From assembly GCA_005116745.1 (NCBI GenBank), contig SWDS01000010.1, positions 614,116 to 678,115 of the forward strand: DNA of 64,000 nucleotides. Direction: 5' to 3'. Source of the DNA: Nitrospira sp. (GTDB lineage: Bacteria > Nitrospirota > Nitrospiria > Nitrospirales > Nitrospiraceae). This document shows positions 56,831-64,000 of this stretch, one piece after another (position 1 is the stretch's first letter; each line of letters opens with the position of its first letter). The notes under the pieces were generated by a model. The model did not search any database. It had not been told where the DNA came from and saw only the letters and a program-made list of their open reading frames with translations. The position numbers and the translations under genes are program-made.

Positions 56831-57856
56831 ATGTTTATCGATGAAGCACACATTGCGGTACGAGCCGGTCGTGGCGGAAACGGCATCTGCAGTTTCCGCA
56901 GAGAGATGTTTGTTCCGCGTGGAGGCCCAGACGGTGGAGATGGAGGCACCGGTGGCGACATCGTCATGACCGCATCTCATCGCTTGACGACCCTACTTGA
57001 CCTCCGCTACCTCAACCACTATGAGGCTGAAAACGGGCGACACGGTGGAGGATCCAATTGCACGGGTCGTTCCGGAGAAGATCGGACCATCACGGTTCCA
57101 GTTGGCACCATTGTCTCCGATGACCAAACGAACGAAACACTCGTGGATTTCATCGAAGATGGCCAAACGGCTGTCATCGCCCACGGAGGGCGAGGCGGGA
57201 AAGGCAACAGCAACTTCGCAACCTCCGTCAATCGAGTGCCGACGAAGTGTACTCCCGGAACTCCTGGCGAAGAACGAACCTTGCGACTTGAGCTGAAACT
57301 GCTCGCCGACGTCGGACTGGTTGGTTTTCCCAACGCCGGCAAATCGACGCTCATTGCAGCCATCTCAGCGGCCCGGCCCAAGATTGCTGACTATCCCTTC
57401 ACGACGTTGATCCCCAATCTCGGCATTGTCCGGTTGGGATCCGAAGGAAGTTTTGTCGTGGCCGATATTCCCGGCCTGATTGAAGGCGCCCACGAGGGGA
57501 AAGGCCTGGGCATACAGTTTCTCCGCCACATCGAACGAACCGCGTTCTTGCTCCACTTGATCGATGTCTCAGAATGGGCCCCTGATGATCCCCTAGCCAG
57601 CTTTGAGACCTTGCGACGAGAACTTGCCGCCTATGACGGAGGGCTCACCACACGCCCTTTCGCCGTCGTGCCAACCAAGATCGATGTGATGGGCACAAGC
57701 GAACGGCTGGCTCAGCTGCAGACCTATTGTCACCTCAACGGCTATCCGTGCTTGCCGATTTCCGCCGCCACGAATCACGGGCTTGCTGACTTGATCACCT
57801 ACCTCGGGAAACAGGTCATGCGTGTACGGAAGACGCCATGCGAGACCAGCTCCTAG
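56831..57856 (+). CDS. obg: GTPase Obg (CgtA)
   Basis: A 341-residue Obg: glycine-rich N-terminal domain (VRAGRGGNGICSFRRE onward), then the G domain with GFPNAGKSTLI, switch DYPFTTL, and VADIPGLIEGAHEGKGLG. It acts in late assembly of the 50S subunit and in stress control. The short C-terminus lacks a TGS-like extension. Its end overlaps proB by 19 bp. Confidence 0.97.
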   Translation: MFIDEAHIAVRAGRGGNGICSFRREMFVPRGGPDGGDGGTGGDIVMTASHRLTTLLDLRYLNHYEAENGRHGGGSNCTGRSGEDRTITVPVGTIVSDDQTNETLVDFIEDGQTAVIAHGGRGGKGNSNFATSVNRVPTKCTPGTPGEERTLRLELKLLADVGLVGFPNAGKSTLIAAISAARPKIADYPFTTLIPNLGIVRLGSEGSFVVADIPGLIEGAHEGKGLGIQFLRHIERTAFLLHLIDVSEWAPDDPLASFETLRRELAAYDGGLTTRPFAVVPTKIDVMGTSERLAQLQTYCHLNGYPCLPISAATNHGLADLITYLGKQVMRVRKTPCETSS

Positions 57857-58959
57857 GACACGCGAAGCGGATCGTCGTCAAGATCGGCAGCAGCCTGATC
57901 GCGTCGCGTGCGGAAGGTCTGCGCCCCCAACACATTGAGCGATTGGCTGATGACATCGCAATACTCCGAACCGCAGGTCGGGAAATCCTGGTGGTCACTT
58001 CCGGTGCCATCATCTCCGGTATCCGAAAGTTGGAACTGAAGGAGTATCCCAAGAGCCTCCCCATCAAGCAAGCGGCCGCAGCCGTGGGGCAGAGCCGGCT
58101 CATGTGGGCCTATGAAAAAGCGTTTGAACGTCTCAATATTCACGTGGCGCAGATTCTGCTCACCCACCAGGATCTCGCTGATCGCCGCCGATTTCTGAAT
58201 GCTCGCCATACACTCGCGGCACTCATCGGTTTCAGCATCGTGCCCATCATCAATGAAAACGACACCGTCGCGGTCGATGAAATCAGGGTCGGTGATAACG
58301 ACACTCTCGCGAGCGAAGTGGCTCACCTGGCCGATGCGGACTTGCTGGTGATTCTCTCTGACGTTGACGGACTGTATACGGAAGATCCACGCAAGAACCC
58401 GTCGGCGACCTTGATTCCGCTGATTGCCGAGATTACCGAAGATATCGAGCGCCTGGCAGGAGTGTCCAGCACCTTTGAAGGGACCGGCGGAATGGCGACC
58501 AAGCTTCGAGCCGCCAAGAAAGTCGGTGAGTACGGAATTCCGACATTAGTGCTCAATGGCGAACGGGCCGGACTTCTCCCAACAGTCCTTAGCGGAGAAC
58601 CCGGTGGCAGTCTCTTTCTCGCCAGGGAGCGTCGGCTGACCAGTCGTAAACATTGGATCGCCTTTACGCTGCGCCCTCACGGCCAGATCCATCTCGACCA
58701 GGGGGCGGTAGATGCCTTGACCAAGCGAGGCAAAAGCCTGCTGGCATCCGGGATCCTCCAGGTGACGGGATCATTTGAAGCCGGCGATCCGGTCAGCTGC
58801 CTCGATACGGACGGAAAAGAATTCGCAAAAGGCCTGGTAAACGTGTCGTCCGACTTATTAGGGCAGATGAAAGGTCTCAAGACCACGGACATTCAGGCAC
58901 AGTTTGGACCTCAAGAGTATGAGGAAGTTATTCACCGAGACAACCTAGTCATCCTCTAG
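57838..58959 (+). CDS. proB: Glutamate 5-kinase
   Basis: A 373-residue ProB with an amino-acid-kinase domain (VVKIGSSLIAS, VTSGAIISG, NENDTVAVDEI, GTGGMATKLRAA) and a C-terminal PUA domain. It performs the first step of proline synthesis. ATG 57838 lies inside obg, so translation is coupled. Confidence 0.97.
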   Translation: MRDQLLGHAKRIVVKIGSSLIASRAEGLRPQHIERLADDIAILRTAGREILVVTSGAIISGIRKLELKEYPKSLPIKQAAAAVGQSRLMWAYEKAFERLNIHVAQILLTHQDLADRRRFLNARHTLAALIGFSIVPIINENDTVAVDEIRVGDNDTLASEVAHLADADLLVILSDVDGLYTEDPRKNPSATLIPLIAEITEDIERLAGVSSTFEGTGGMATKLRAAKKVGEYGIPTLVLNGERAGLLPTVLSGEPGGSLFLARERRLTSRKHWIAFTLRPHGQIHLDQGAVDALTKRGKSLLASGILQVTGSFEAGDPVSCLDTDGKEFAKGLVNVSSDLLGQMKGLKTTDIQAQFGPQEYEEVIHRDNLVIL

Positions 58960-58968
58960 TGCGGAGTC

Positions 58969-59739
58969 ATGAATTCTTCGAGCCCCGATCTCCAACACCC
59001 AGCACTCAGCCCGCTTCGCCCGGGCAGCGAGGCGAGCACCAAACTCTCGCCCCTCAAAGTGGGCCTGCTTGGTGGAAGCTTCAACCCTATTCATAATGGT
59101 CACCTGACCATTGCTCAGCATGTCCATGAGCGCATGCAGCTCTCCCAGGTCCTTTTCATACCAACCGGCGATCCACCTCATAAGCGGGATGGCTCACTGG
59201 CTCCGGCGAATGTTCGGCTTGAAATGGTCCGGCTAGCGATTGCTGACAACCCGCTGTTCACAGTATCGGACATCGAGATACAGCGAAAGGGAAAATCTTA
59301 CTCGATCGATACTATCCGAGCATTACAACACCACTATGGCCCATCCACGGAACTGTTCTTCATTATAGGACTCGACGCGTTTCTAGACTTCCCGACATGG
59401 AGAGAACCAGAAGAGCTCTTACGGATCTGCCATTTCGTGGTCGTTCCCAGACCGGGGCAATCTTTTCGGGCATTGGCGGGAATGTCACTGCTCCCCACAC
59501 TTGATCCTGATAGATTGACAGGGCTAGACACCGGTACCCGCAACAGACTAGATATCGCCATCCCCTCTGATCCAGGAGTCACCTGCCTCGCCTTTCCACC
59601 CTGTCCCACCTCGGCCTCAGAGATTAGACGGAGAGTCCAGAACAAACTCTCCGTGGTAAATATGTTGCCCCCCCTGATACAATCTTATATACTTCGGCAT
59701 AGTCTTTATCAGGAGGAGAGCGATCACACGCGCATCTAA
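58969..59739 (+). CDS. nadD: Nicotinate-nucleotide adenylyltransferase
   Basis: A 256-residue NadD that adenylates nicotinate mononucleotide in NAD synthesis. It shows LLGGSFNPIHNGHLTIA with the HxGH motif, FIPTGDPPHK, and the C-terminal TSASEIRRRV in place of ISSTxIR. About 29 residues precede the core, more than usual, so translation may begin later. The 3' end overlaps the probable 5' end of rsfS. Confidence 0.95.
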   Translation: MNSSSPDLQHPALSPLRPGSEASTKLSPLKVGLLGGSFNPIHNGHLTIAQHVHERMQLSQVLFIPTGDPPHKRDGSLAPANVRLEMVRLAIADNPLFTVSDIEIQRKGKSYSIDTIRALQHHYGPSTELFFIIGLDAFLDFPTWREPEELLRICHFVVVPRPGQSFRALAGMSLLPTLDPDRLTGLDTGTRNRLDIAIPSDPGVTCLAFPPCPTSASEIRRRVQNKLSVVNMLPPLIQSYILRHSLYQEESDHTRI

Positions 59740-59767
59740 GGCCACCGCCCTCGCTGTAGCCAGGGCC

Positions 59768-60142
59768 ATGCTCGACAAGAAGGCCCTTGATGTCCAAGTC
59801 CTCCATGTCGCCCCGCTCACGTCACTCGCTGATTATTTAGTCATTGGGTCGGCTGAATCCGACCGGCAAACACGCGCGATCGCTGATTCCGTCGCTGATG
59901 TCCTCGCACACGTGGGTCAACGGCCACTAAGTCTTGAAGGCACCACATCGGGCCAGTGGGTCCTGATCGATTTTGGCGATGTGGTCGCCCATGTATTCAG
60001 ACAAGACACGCGCTCGCATTATGCCCTTGAGCGTCTGTGGAGCGATGCGCAGCAGATTCCCCTTCCTGGCGAAGCGTCGGCTCCGATAGCCGCCGCACAG
60101 GGGCGGATGACCCAGAAGGCGATTTCACAGAAGATGGTCTAG
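59768..60142 (+). CDS. rsfS: Ribosomal silencing factor RsfS
   Basis: A 124-residue RsfS from ATG 59768; it binds L14 and blocks subunit joining under starvation. Core motifs: VLHVAPLTSLADYLVIGSAES, RQTRAIADSV, GQWVLIDFGDVVAHVF and YALERLW. The first family helix (SKATALAVARA) is encoded upstream of this ATG in the same open frame, but no ATG, GTG or TTG is available there. An AGGAGG at 59711-59716 stands 6 bp before an ATC at 59723, so the real start may be that ATC. Confidence 0.9.
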   Translation: MLDKKALDVQVLHVAPLTSLADYLVIGSAESDRQTRAIADSVADVLAHVGQRPLSLEGTTSGQWVLIDFGDVVAHVFRQDTRSHYALERLWSDAQQIPLPGEASAPIAAAQGRMTQKAISQKMV

Positions 60143-60145
60143 GCC

Positions 60146-61546
60146 ATGTTCAAGCTGCTGATTACTATTTTCCTCATCAGCGCCGGCGTATTCATCTACA
60201 GCTATTTCCGCGAACTGAATCCAGGGACAATCCTCATCCATACGGCTCCTGGCGCGGAGTTCGAGCTCAGCCCTGTCACGCTTGTCTTGATCTCCATGGC
60301 ATGTGGGGCAGTGATTGCGACCTTCGTCGTGGGGCTCCAGCAAACGGCGCACTTAATCCTGAATTGGCGCAGCAACCGCCTGGTGCGTCGAAAAGAGAAG
60401 GTCGACACCCTCCACCGAGACGGAACCCATGCATTCATGTCAAAACGTACCTTGGACGCCATCACGCTCTTGGAGAAGGCCCTGGCGATCGACCCCAATC
60501 GAGTCGATTCGCTCCTGTGGCTGGGGAATATCTATCGATCAGAGCGGAACGTCCCTGAAGCGATCCGACTCCATCAACATGCGCAACGAGTGGACGATCG
60601 AAACATCGAGGTGTTGTTAGAATTGGGCAAGGATCTGGAGGACGCCAAACGGTACGAGGAGGCGCTTCAGGCACTTCAGCAAATCCTCAAGATCGAACCC
60701 GACAACCTGACCGCGCTCATCCGGAAACGGAATCTCAATACCCGTATGGAGCGGTGGAGCGACGCGCTTGAGATCCAACATCGTTTACTCAAAGCCAATC
60801 TTCCCGCCCCTGAGCAACAAGCCGAAGCCGCTCTGCTTGTCGGATGCATGTATGAAGTCGGGAGGCAACTACTTGAACGTGGGCATCCTGATAAAGCCCG
60901 GCGCTATTTCAGAGGAGCAATTAAGAAAGATCGGAGTTTCCTGCCTGCCTATATCGGAATCGGCGAAATTCTGATCCATGAAGGCAAAACGAAGGATGCC
61001 GTCGAAATCTTGAAAAAAGTCTACTCGCGGACCCGCAGCGTGATCATCCTCCACCGACTGGAAGAGCTGTTTCTGGATCAAGGCGAGCCCAGCGAAATCA
61101 TTCGGGTCTATCAGGAGGCCTTGCAGCAAGACCCGCAGAATCCGGTGCTCCAGTTCTACCTGGGCAAGCTCTACTATCGGCTGGAAATGGTGGATGAGGC
61201 GTTCGATCAGCTGTCGACAATCGAAGGACCACAGGATCATCTCTTGGACTATCACAAGATCATGGCCAACCTGTACTTGCGGAAGCAGCATTTCGAAGAA
61301 ACCATTGTGGAATTGAAGAAGGCCCTCAGCTTCAAGAAACGTGTGGTGGTCCCCTATATCTGCACCCAATGTCAGCAGGAATCCGTCGAATGGTCGGGCC
61401 GCTGCCGCCGCTGCGCCAAATGGAATACCCTCACCGCCCTCCCCTGGCTCGAAGCCGGCCAAACCGCTGCCAGCTCCGCCGGAGAGCCCTCATCTGTCCC
61501 CTCCGTGCCCTACCAAGGCATTGCTTCTCCGTTTGAAACCGTGTAG
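60146..61546 (+). CDS. LapA/LapB-like TPR membrane protein with zinc ribbon
   Basis: A 466-residue protein. The first 75 residues have two membrane helices around PGAEFELSPVTLVLISMACG, resembling LapA (DUF1049). A TPR array follows (about 95-400), and the C-terminus has a rubredoxin-like zinc site C406-TQC and C420-RRC, as in LapB/YciM. LapB controls LpxC stability and so lipopolysaccharide level in Gammaproteobacteria. Here LapA-like and LapB-like parts appear fused. ATG 60146 is 3 bp after rsfS. Confidence 0.85.
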   Translation: MFKLLITIFLISAGVFIYSYFRELNPGTILIHTAPGAEFELSPVTLVLISMACGAVIATFVVGLQQTAHLILNWRSNRLVRRKEKVDTLHRDGTHAFMSKRTLDAITLLEKALAIDPNRVDSLLWLGNIYRSERNVPEAIRLHQHAQRVDDRNIEVLLELGKDLEDAKRYEEALQALQQILKIEPDNLTALIRKRNLNTRMERWSDALEIQHRLLKANLPAPEQQAEAALLVGCMYEVGRQLLERGHPDKARRYFRGAIKKDRSFLPAYIGIGEILIHEGKTKDAVEILKKVYSRTRSVIILHRLEELFLDQGEPSEIIRVYQEALQQDPQNPVLQFYLGKLYYRLEMVDEAFDQLSTIEGPQDHLLDYHKIMANLYLRKQHFEETIVELKKALSFKKRVVVPYICTQCQQESVEWSGRCRRCAKWNTLTALPWLEAGQTAASSAGEPSSVPSVPYQGIASPFETV

Positions 61547-61664
61547 GTTTCCCGCCAGTATCTGCTGATGATTTGACCTGGCAGTTTTGTGGAACCTCTC
61601 TCTTCGATTCAATACATCGGCAGCACAACAATTCATTGTCACATCACGACTTTTTGAGGATCCC

Positions 61665-62657
61665 ATGACCTATTTGACTTTGGCAGACAAGGCCCTCAAT
61701 GACGAACCCCTAACAAGAGACGAGTGCCGTTCCATCTTAAATGCGCCGGATAATGAATTGCTTGCGCTGTTGCACGCAGCCTTTCAAGTCCGATCCAAAT
61801 ACTTTGGCCGTACCGTCCGGCTCCAAATGCTTCAGAATGCCAAGAGCGGAGCCTGCCTAGAAGACTGCCACTACTGTTCGCAGTCGTCCATTTCAACGGC
61901 GCCGATCGAGCGATACAACCTACTCCCGCAGAAGCAGATGATGGAAGGCGCGCGACAAGCAGCCGCCTCCAAAGCCCAGCGCTATTGCATCGTCATCAGC
62001 GGGCGCAGCCCATTGGATCGGGAAATCGACGAAATTGCCGGAGCGGTCCGCTCAATTAAACAGGAAGTTCCGATTCAGATCTGTTGCTCACTCGGTCTGA
62101 TGAGTGAATCTCAAGCCAAACGCCTGAAAGCCGCCGGCGTCGATCGAGTGAACCACAATTTGAACACCAGTGAAGCTTTCCATGCGTCAATCTGCACGAC
62201 CCACACCTTCCAAGACCGGCTGGCAACGATCAAGAATGCGCGTGCAGCGGGACTGGAAATCTGCTCCGGTGGGATCGTCGGCATGGGCGAAACAGACGAA
62301 GACCTGATCGATCTGGCAACGGCCCTGCGGGACGTCAAGCCGGACTCCATTCCCTTGAACATGCTCACCCCAGTCTCCGGTACCCCGTTCGAAGAGGCCG
62401 ATAACCTCACTCCACAACGCTGTTTAAAAGTACTGTGCCTCTTCCGGTTCCTCCACCCTCATACCGAAATTCGCATCGCCGGCGGGCGAGAGCACAACCT
62501 CCGTAGCCTTCAACCATTGGCACTGTATCCTGCCGACTCCGTCTTTGTGAACGGGTACCTCACGACTCCAGGCGCACCAGCTCCCGAAGTCTGGGGCATG
62601 ATCAAAGACTTGGGCTTCACCATCGAAGTGGATTATCAGCAGCCTGTCGCCGGCTGA
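61665..62657 (+). CDS. bioB: Biotin synthase
   Basis: A 330-residue radical-SAM enzyme that inserts sulphur into dethiobiotin. The cluster motif CxxxCxxC appears as CLEDCHYCSQS; further family motifs are YCIVISGRSP, NHNLNTSEAFH and GGIVGMGETDED. I chose ATG 61665 with TGAGGA just upstream; the longer frame to 61587 lacks family sequence. Confidence 0.96.
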   Translation: MTYLTLADKALNDEPLTRDECRSILNAPDNELLALLHAAFQVRSKYFGRTVRLQMLQNAKSGACLEDCHYCSQSSISTAPIERYNLLPQKQMMEGARQAAASKAQRYCIVISGRSPLDREIDEIAGAVRSIKQEVPIQICCSLGLMSESQAKRLKAAGVDRVNHNLNTSEAFHASICTTHTFQDRLATIKNARAAGLEICSGGIVGMGETDEDLIDLATALRDVKPDSIPLNMLTPVSGTPFEEADNLTPQRCLKVLCLFRFLHPHTEIRIAGGREHNLRSLQPLALYPADSVFVNGYLTTPGAPAPEVWGMIKDLGFTIEVDYQQPVAG

Positions 62658-62917
62658 TCGATAGAGTAACCAACCCGACCGGACTCGCTCCAAAGCTGCT
62701 GGAGAGAGTCCCATATAGACAAAACACCAGACGGAGAACACAAGGATTGCCCAGAGCATCGGACGCGAGCTACGCCGAGCGGCCAAAGCGGCACGGAACA
62801 TAGCTAAGATGATGTAGGAAGTCAGGCGCCTTTCTCACCAATATCAATCACGAGCTGCTCAGTGACGGCTGATACTGGTGGTATCGGGGCTGGTCACGCG
62901 AGCCGAGGAAAGCCTAA

Positions 62918-63148
62918 TCAGGAATTCAGTTGCTGCATCCGTTTGATCGAGCAGTACAACGCATAGCCTTGGGCCACCATCCCTGTCACGAGTAACCCCA
63001 ATGCGGTCTGCAGCCAATGCGAGTCAGGATGATCGAGTCCGTACATGCCAATGACGAACCCGATGGCAATGGCGATGATTCCGACAGATCGCGCGATGAC
63101 ACCCCTAAGCCACCAATTATCTGTTGACGGAGTTTTGCTAGGCATCAT
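62918..63148 (-). CDS. Small two-helix membrane protein
   Basis: A 76-residue protein with two membrane helices (GVIARSVGIIAIAIGFVIGM and TALGLLVTGMVAQGYALYC). The Shine-Dalgarno is weak. No family is recognised; it stands alone between bioB and the right-edge gene. The 260 bp between bioB and this gene and the 218 bp after it show no further gene I can support. Confidence 0.6.
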   Translation of the reverse strand: MMPSKTPSTDNWWLRGVIARSVGIIAIAIGFVIGMYGLDHPDSHWLQTALGLLVTGMVAQGYALYCSIKRMQQLNS

Positions 63149-63366
63149 TCTTTCAGTCTACATACTTATAGACAGGGAGTTCAATTGCACCTAGTGGATC
63201 TAGGTACGCATGGACCATCGTGGTGGAACGTCGACATGCTCAACTTGGCAGTTGAAGACAAAATTGACTGCTCAATGGAGGCTCCTAAGGATCCGGCAGA
63301 GTCGTTGATACGCATATGATTGAACAGATCCAGATGTCTTCTCACGAGGCGAAGCCGAACGAGTTA

Positions 63367-64000
63367 TCAAGGCCGGTTGGGTTCGATGATCCGGAACCGG
63401 ACTTCATCGACATAGGAATAGGCGGAGGTCTGTTCTCCGGCAAAGAGGCCGCAACGATAGTACCCGGATGTCCAGCTGGATTTCTGAGGGGTCAGCAGGA
63501 AATACCCTGATCGATCGTTCGTCGTTGTCATGACGCGATCTTGGACTGTCGTCTGCGGATCTTCAGCCATGTCAGATGTTTCCAATCCACATCGTGCGGT
63601 CAGCGGCACGGCATCGAACGAATCCGATACCAGTCTGAAGACCAAGTAGATTTCGGATTGTGTGGTGGGAAATGTATCGCCTGGGTACAGCGGGATGAAC
63701 TCGTGAGCGCCAGTCGGAGAGTCGTCCCGCACGACTTTGGTTGCCGAAATCACAAACCGAAACCAGCTAAAATCCGCATCCCGACCCACGATTGCCGCTC
63801 CAGTATCCAGCGTCTTCTGAGGCTTCAGCCTTTCAACAGCCTTCGCATACAGAGCTTCTTCCGATGGTGCAGATGTAGAGTCACCTGATTGCTTCTCCGC
63901 TTTCACCTCTTCCTCTTTCAGCTTCACCAGTTCAGGAACGTGGGGCCGCACCTTATCCAGCCAGCGAGCAATCTTCTCTTTTGCCAGGATACGGGTACCG
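63367..64000 (-). CDS. Protein of unknown function, N-terminus beyond the window
   Basis: At least 211 residues are visible; the frame stays open to the right edge (LAKEKIARWLDKVRPHVPEL precedes the GTG at 63951), so the gene starts outside. After a charged helical linker the last 140 residues look like a beta-rich domain (FSWFRFVISATKVV, EIYLVFRLVSDSF, YYRCGLFAGEQTS), compatible with an immunoglobulin-like or carbohydrate-binding fold. No family is recognised. Confidence 0.7.
   Translation of the reverse strand, partial: GTRILAKEKIARWLDKVRPHVPELVKLKEEEVKAEKQSGDSTSAPSEEALYAKAVERLKPQKTLDTGAAIVGRDADFSWFRFVISATKVVRDDSPTGAHEFIPLYPGDTFPTTQSEIYLVFRLVSDSFDAVPLTARCGLETSDMAEDPQTTVQDRVMTTTNDRSGYFLLTPQKSSWTSGYYRCGLFAGEQTSAYSYVDEVRFRIIEPNRP

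Noticed and set aside
62424-62801. Minus-strand open frame of 125 codons with a hydrophobic start, running into bioB
   Set aside because: Over 230 bp of it is antisense to bioB and that part has no protein-like pattern. The first 48 codons could be a decayed membrane gene, but nothing supports it.

Overview
This window most likely comes from a Nitrospira-type bacterium (phylum Nitrospirota). That is an inference from gene content: many c-type cytochromes, a Tat/molybdenum-cofactor maturation cluster suited to a periplasmic molybdoenzyme, and compact operons with ATGA-type overlaps. No rRNA, tRNA, CRISPR array or intact insertion sequence was found.

Layout. 0-8.3 kb (minus strand): the start of an RRM RNA-binding protein, an ABC-2 exporter with a small membrane protein carrying a CxxCH motif, a hexaheme NapC/NrfH-like cytochrome, mobB, moeA, an Mrp/NBP35 Fe-S carrier, tatC and a DegP protease. 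8.5-12 kb: two convergent caspase-fold proteins that both lack the catalytic cysteine. 12-18 kb: acs and a small membrane gene whose 3' block (last 15 acs codons plus the membrane gene) is repeated 1,263 bp downstream around a VapBC module, followed by Phd/RelE and a SIR2-like protein beside a two-helix membrane protein. This looks like a small defence or stability island. 18-29.7 kb (minus): a long housekeeping run, glyQ-glyS-ppdK-ribD-esterase-secreted protein-MFS-ribE.

30.3-38.8 kb (plus) is an operon of four di-heme RoxA/MauG-like cytochromes plus one lipoprotein. 39.2-41.1 kb holds an M48 lipoprotein peptidase and a secreted unknown. 41.1-48.0 kb (minus) is the most unusual part: a short leucine-zipper protein, a coiled-coil protein, a membrane protein with an OmpA-like periplasmic domain, a Ras-like small GTPase with a C-terminal sensor-like domain, and a TIR-STAND-TPR protein. 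I propose this as an undescribed GTPase-linked signalling or immune locus.

Three loci in the 30-48 kb part (cytochrome operon, M48 gene, leucine-zipper gene) share one promoter design: a sigma-54 -24/-12 element with a pair of TGTATC-N6-GATACA-like sites 74-110 bp upstream, spaced exactly 22 bp start to start in each case. This implies one enhancer-binding regulator, encoded outside the window, that controls all three.

48.2-64 kb: mutS2, the glycolytic block gap-pgk-tpiA-secG, ilvE, a PilZ protein, rplU-rpmA-obg-proB-nadD-rsfS, a LapA/LapB-like TPR protein, bioB and two unknown genes at the right edge.
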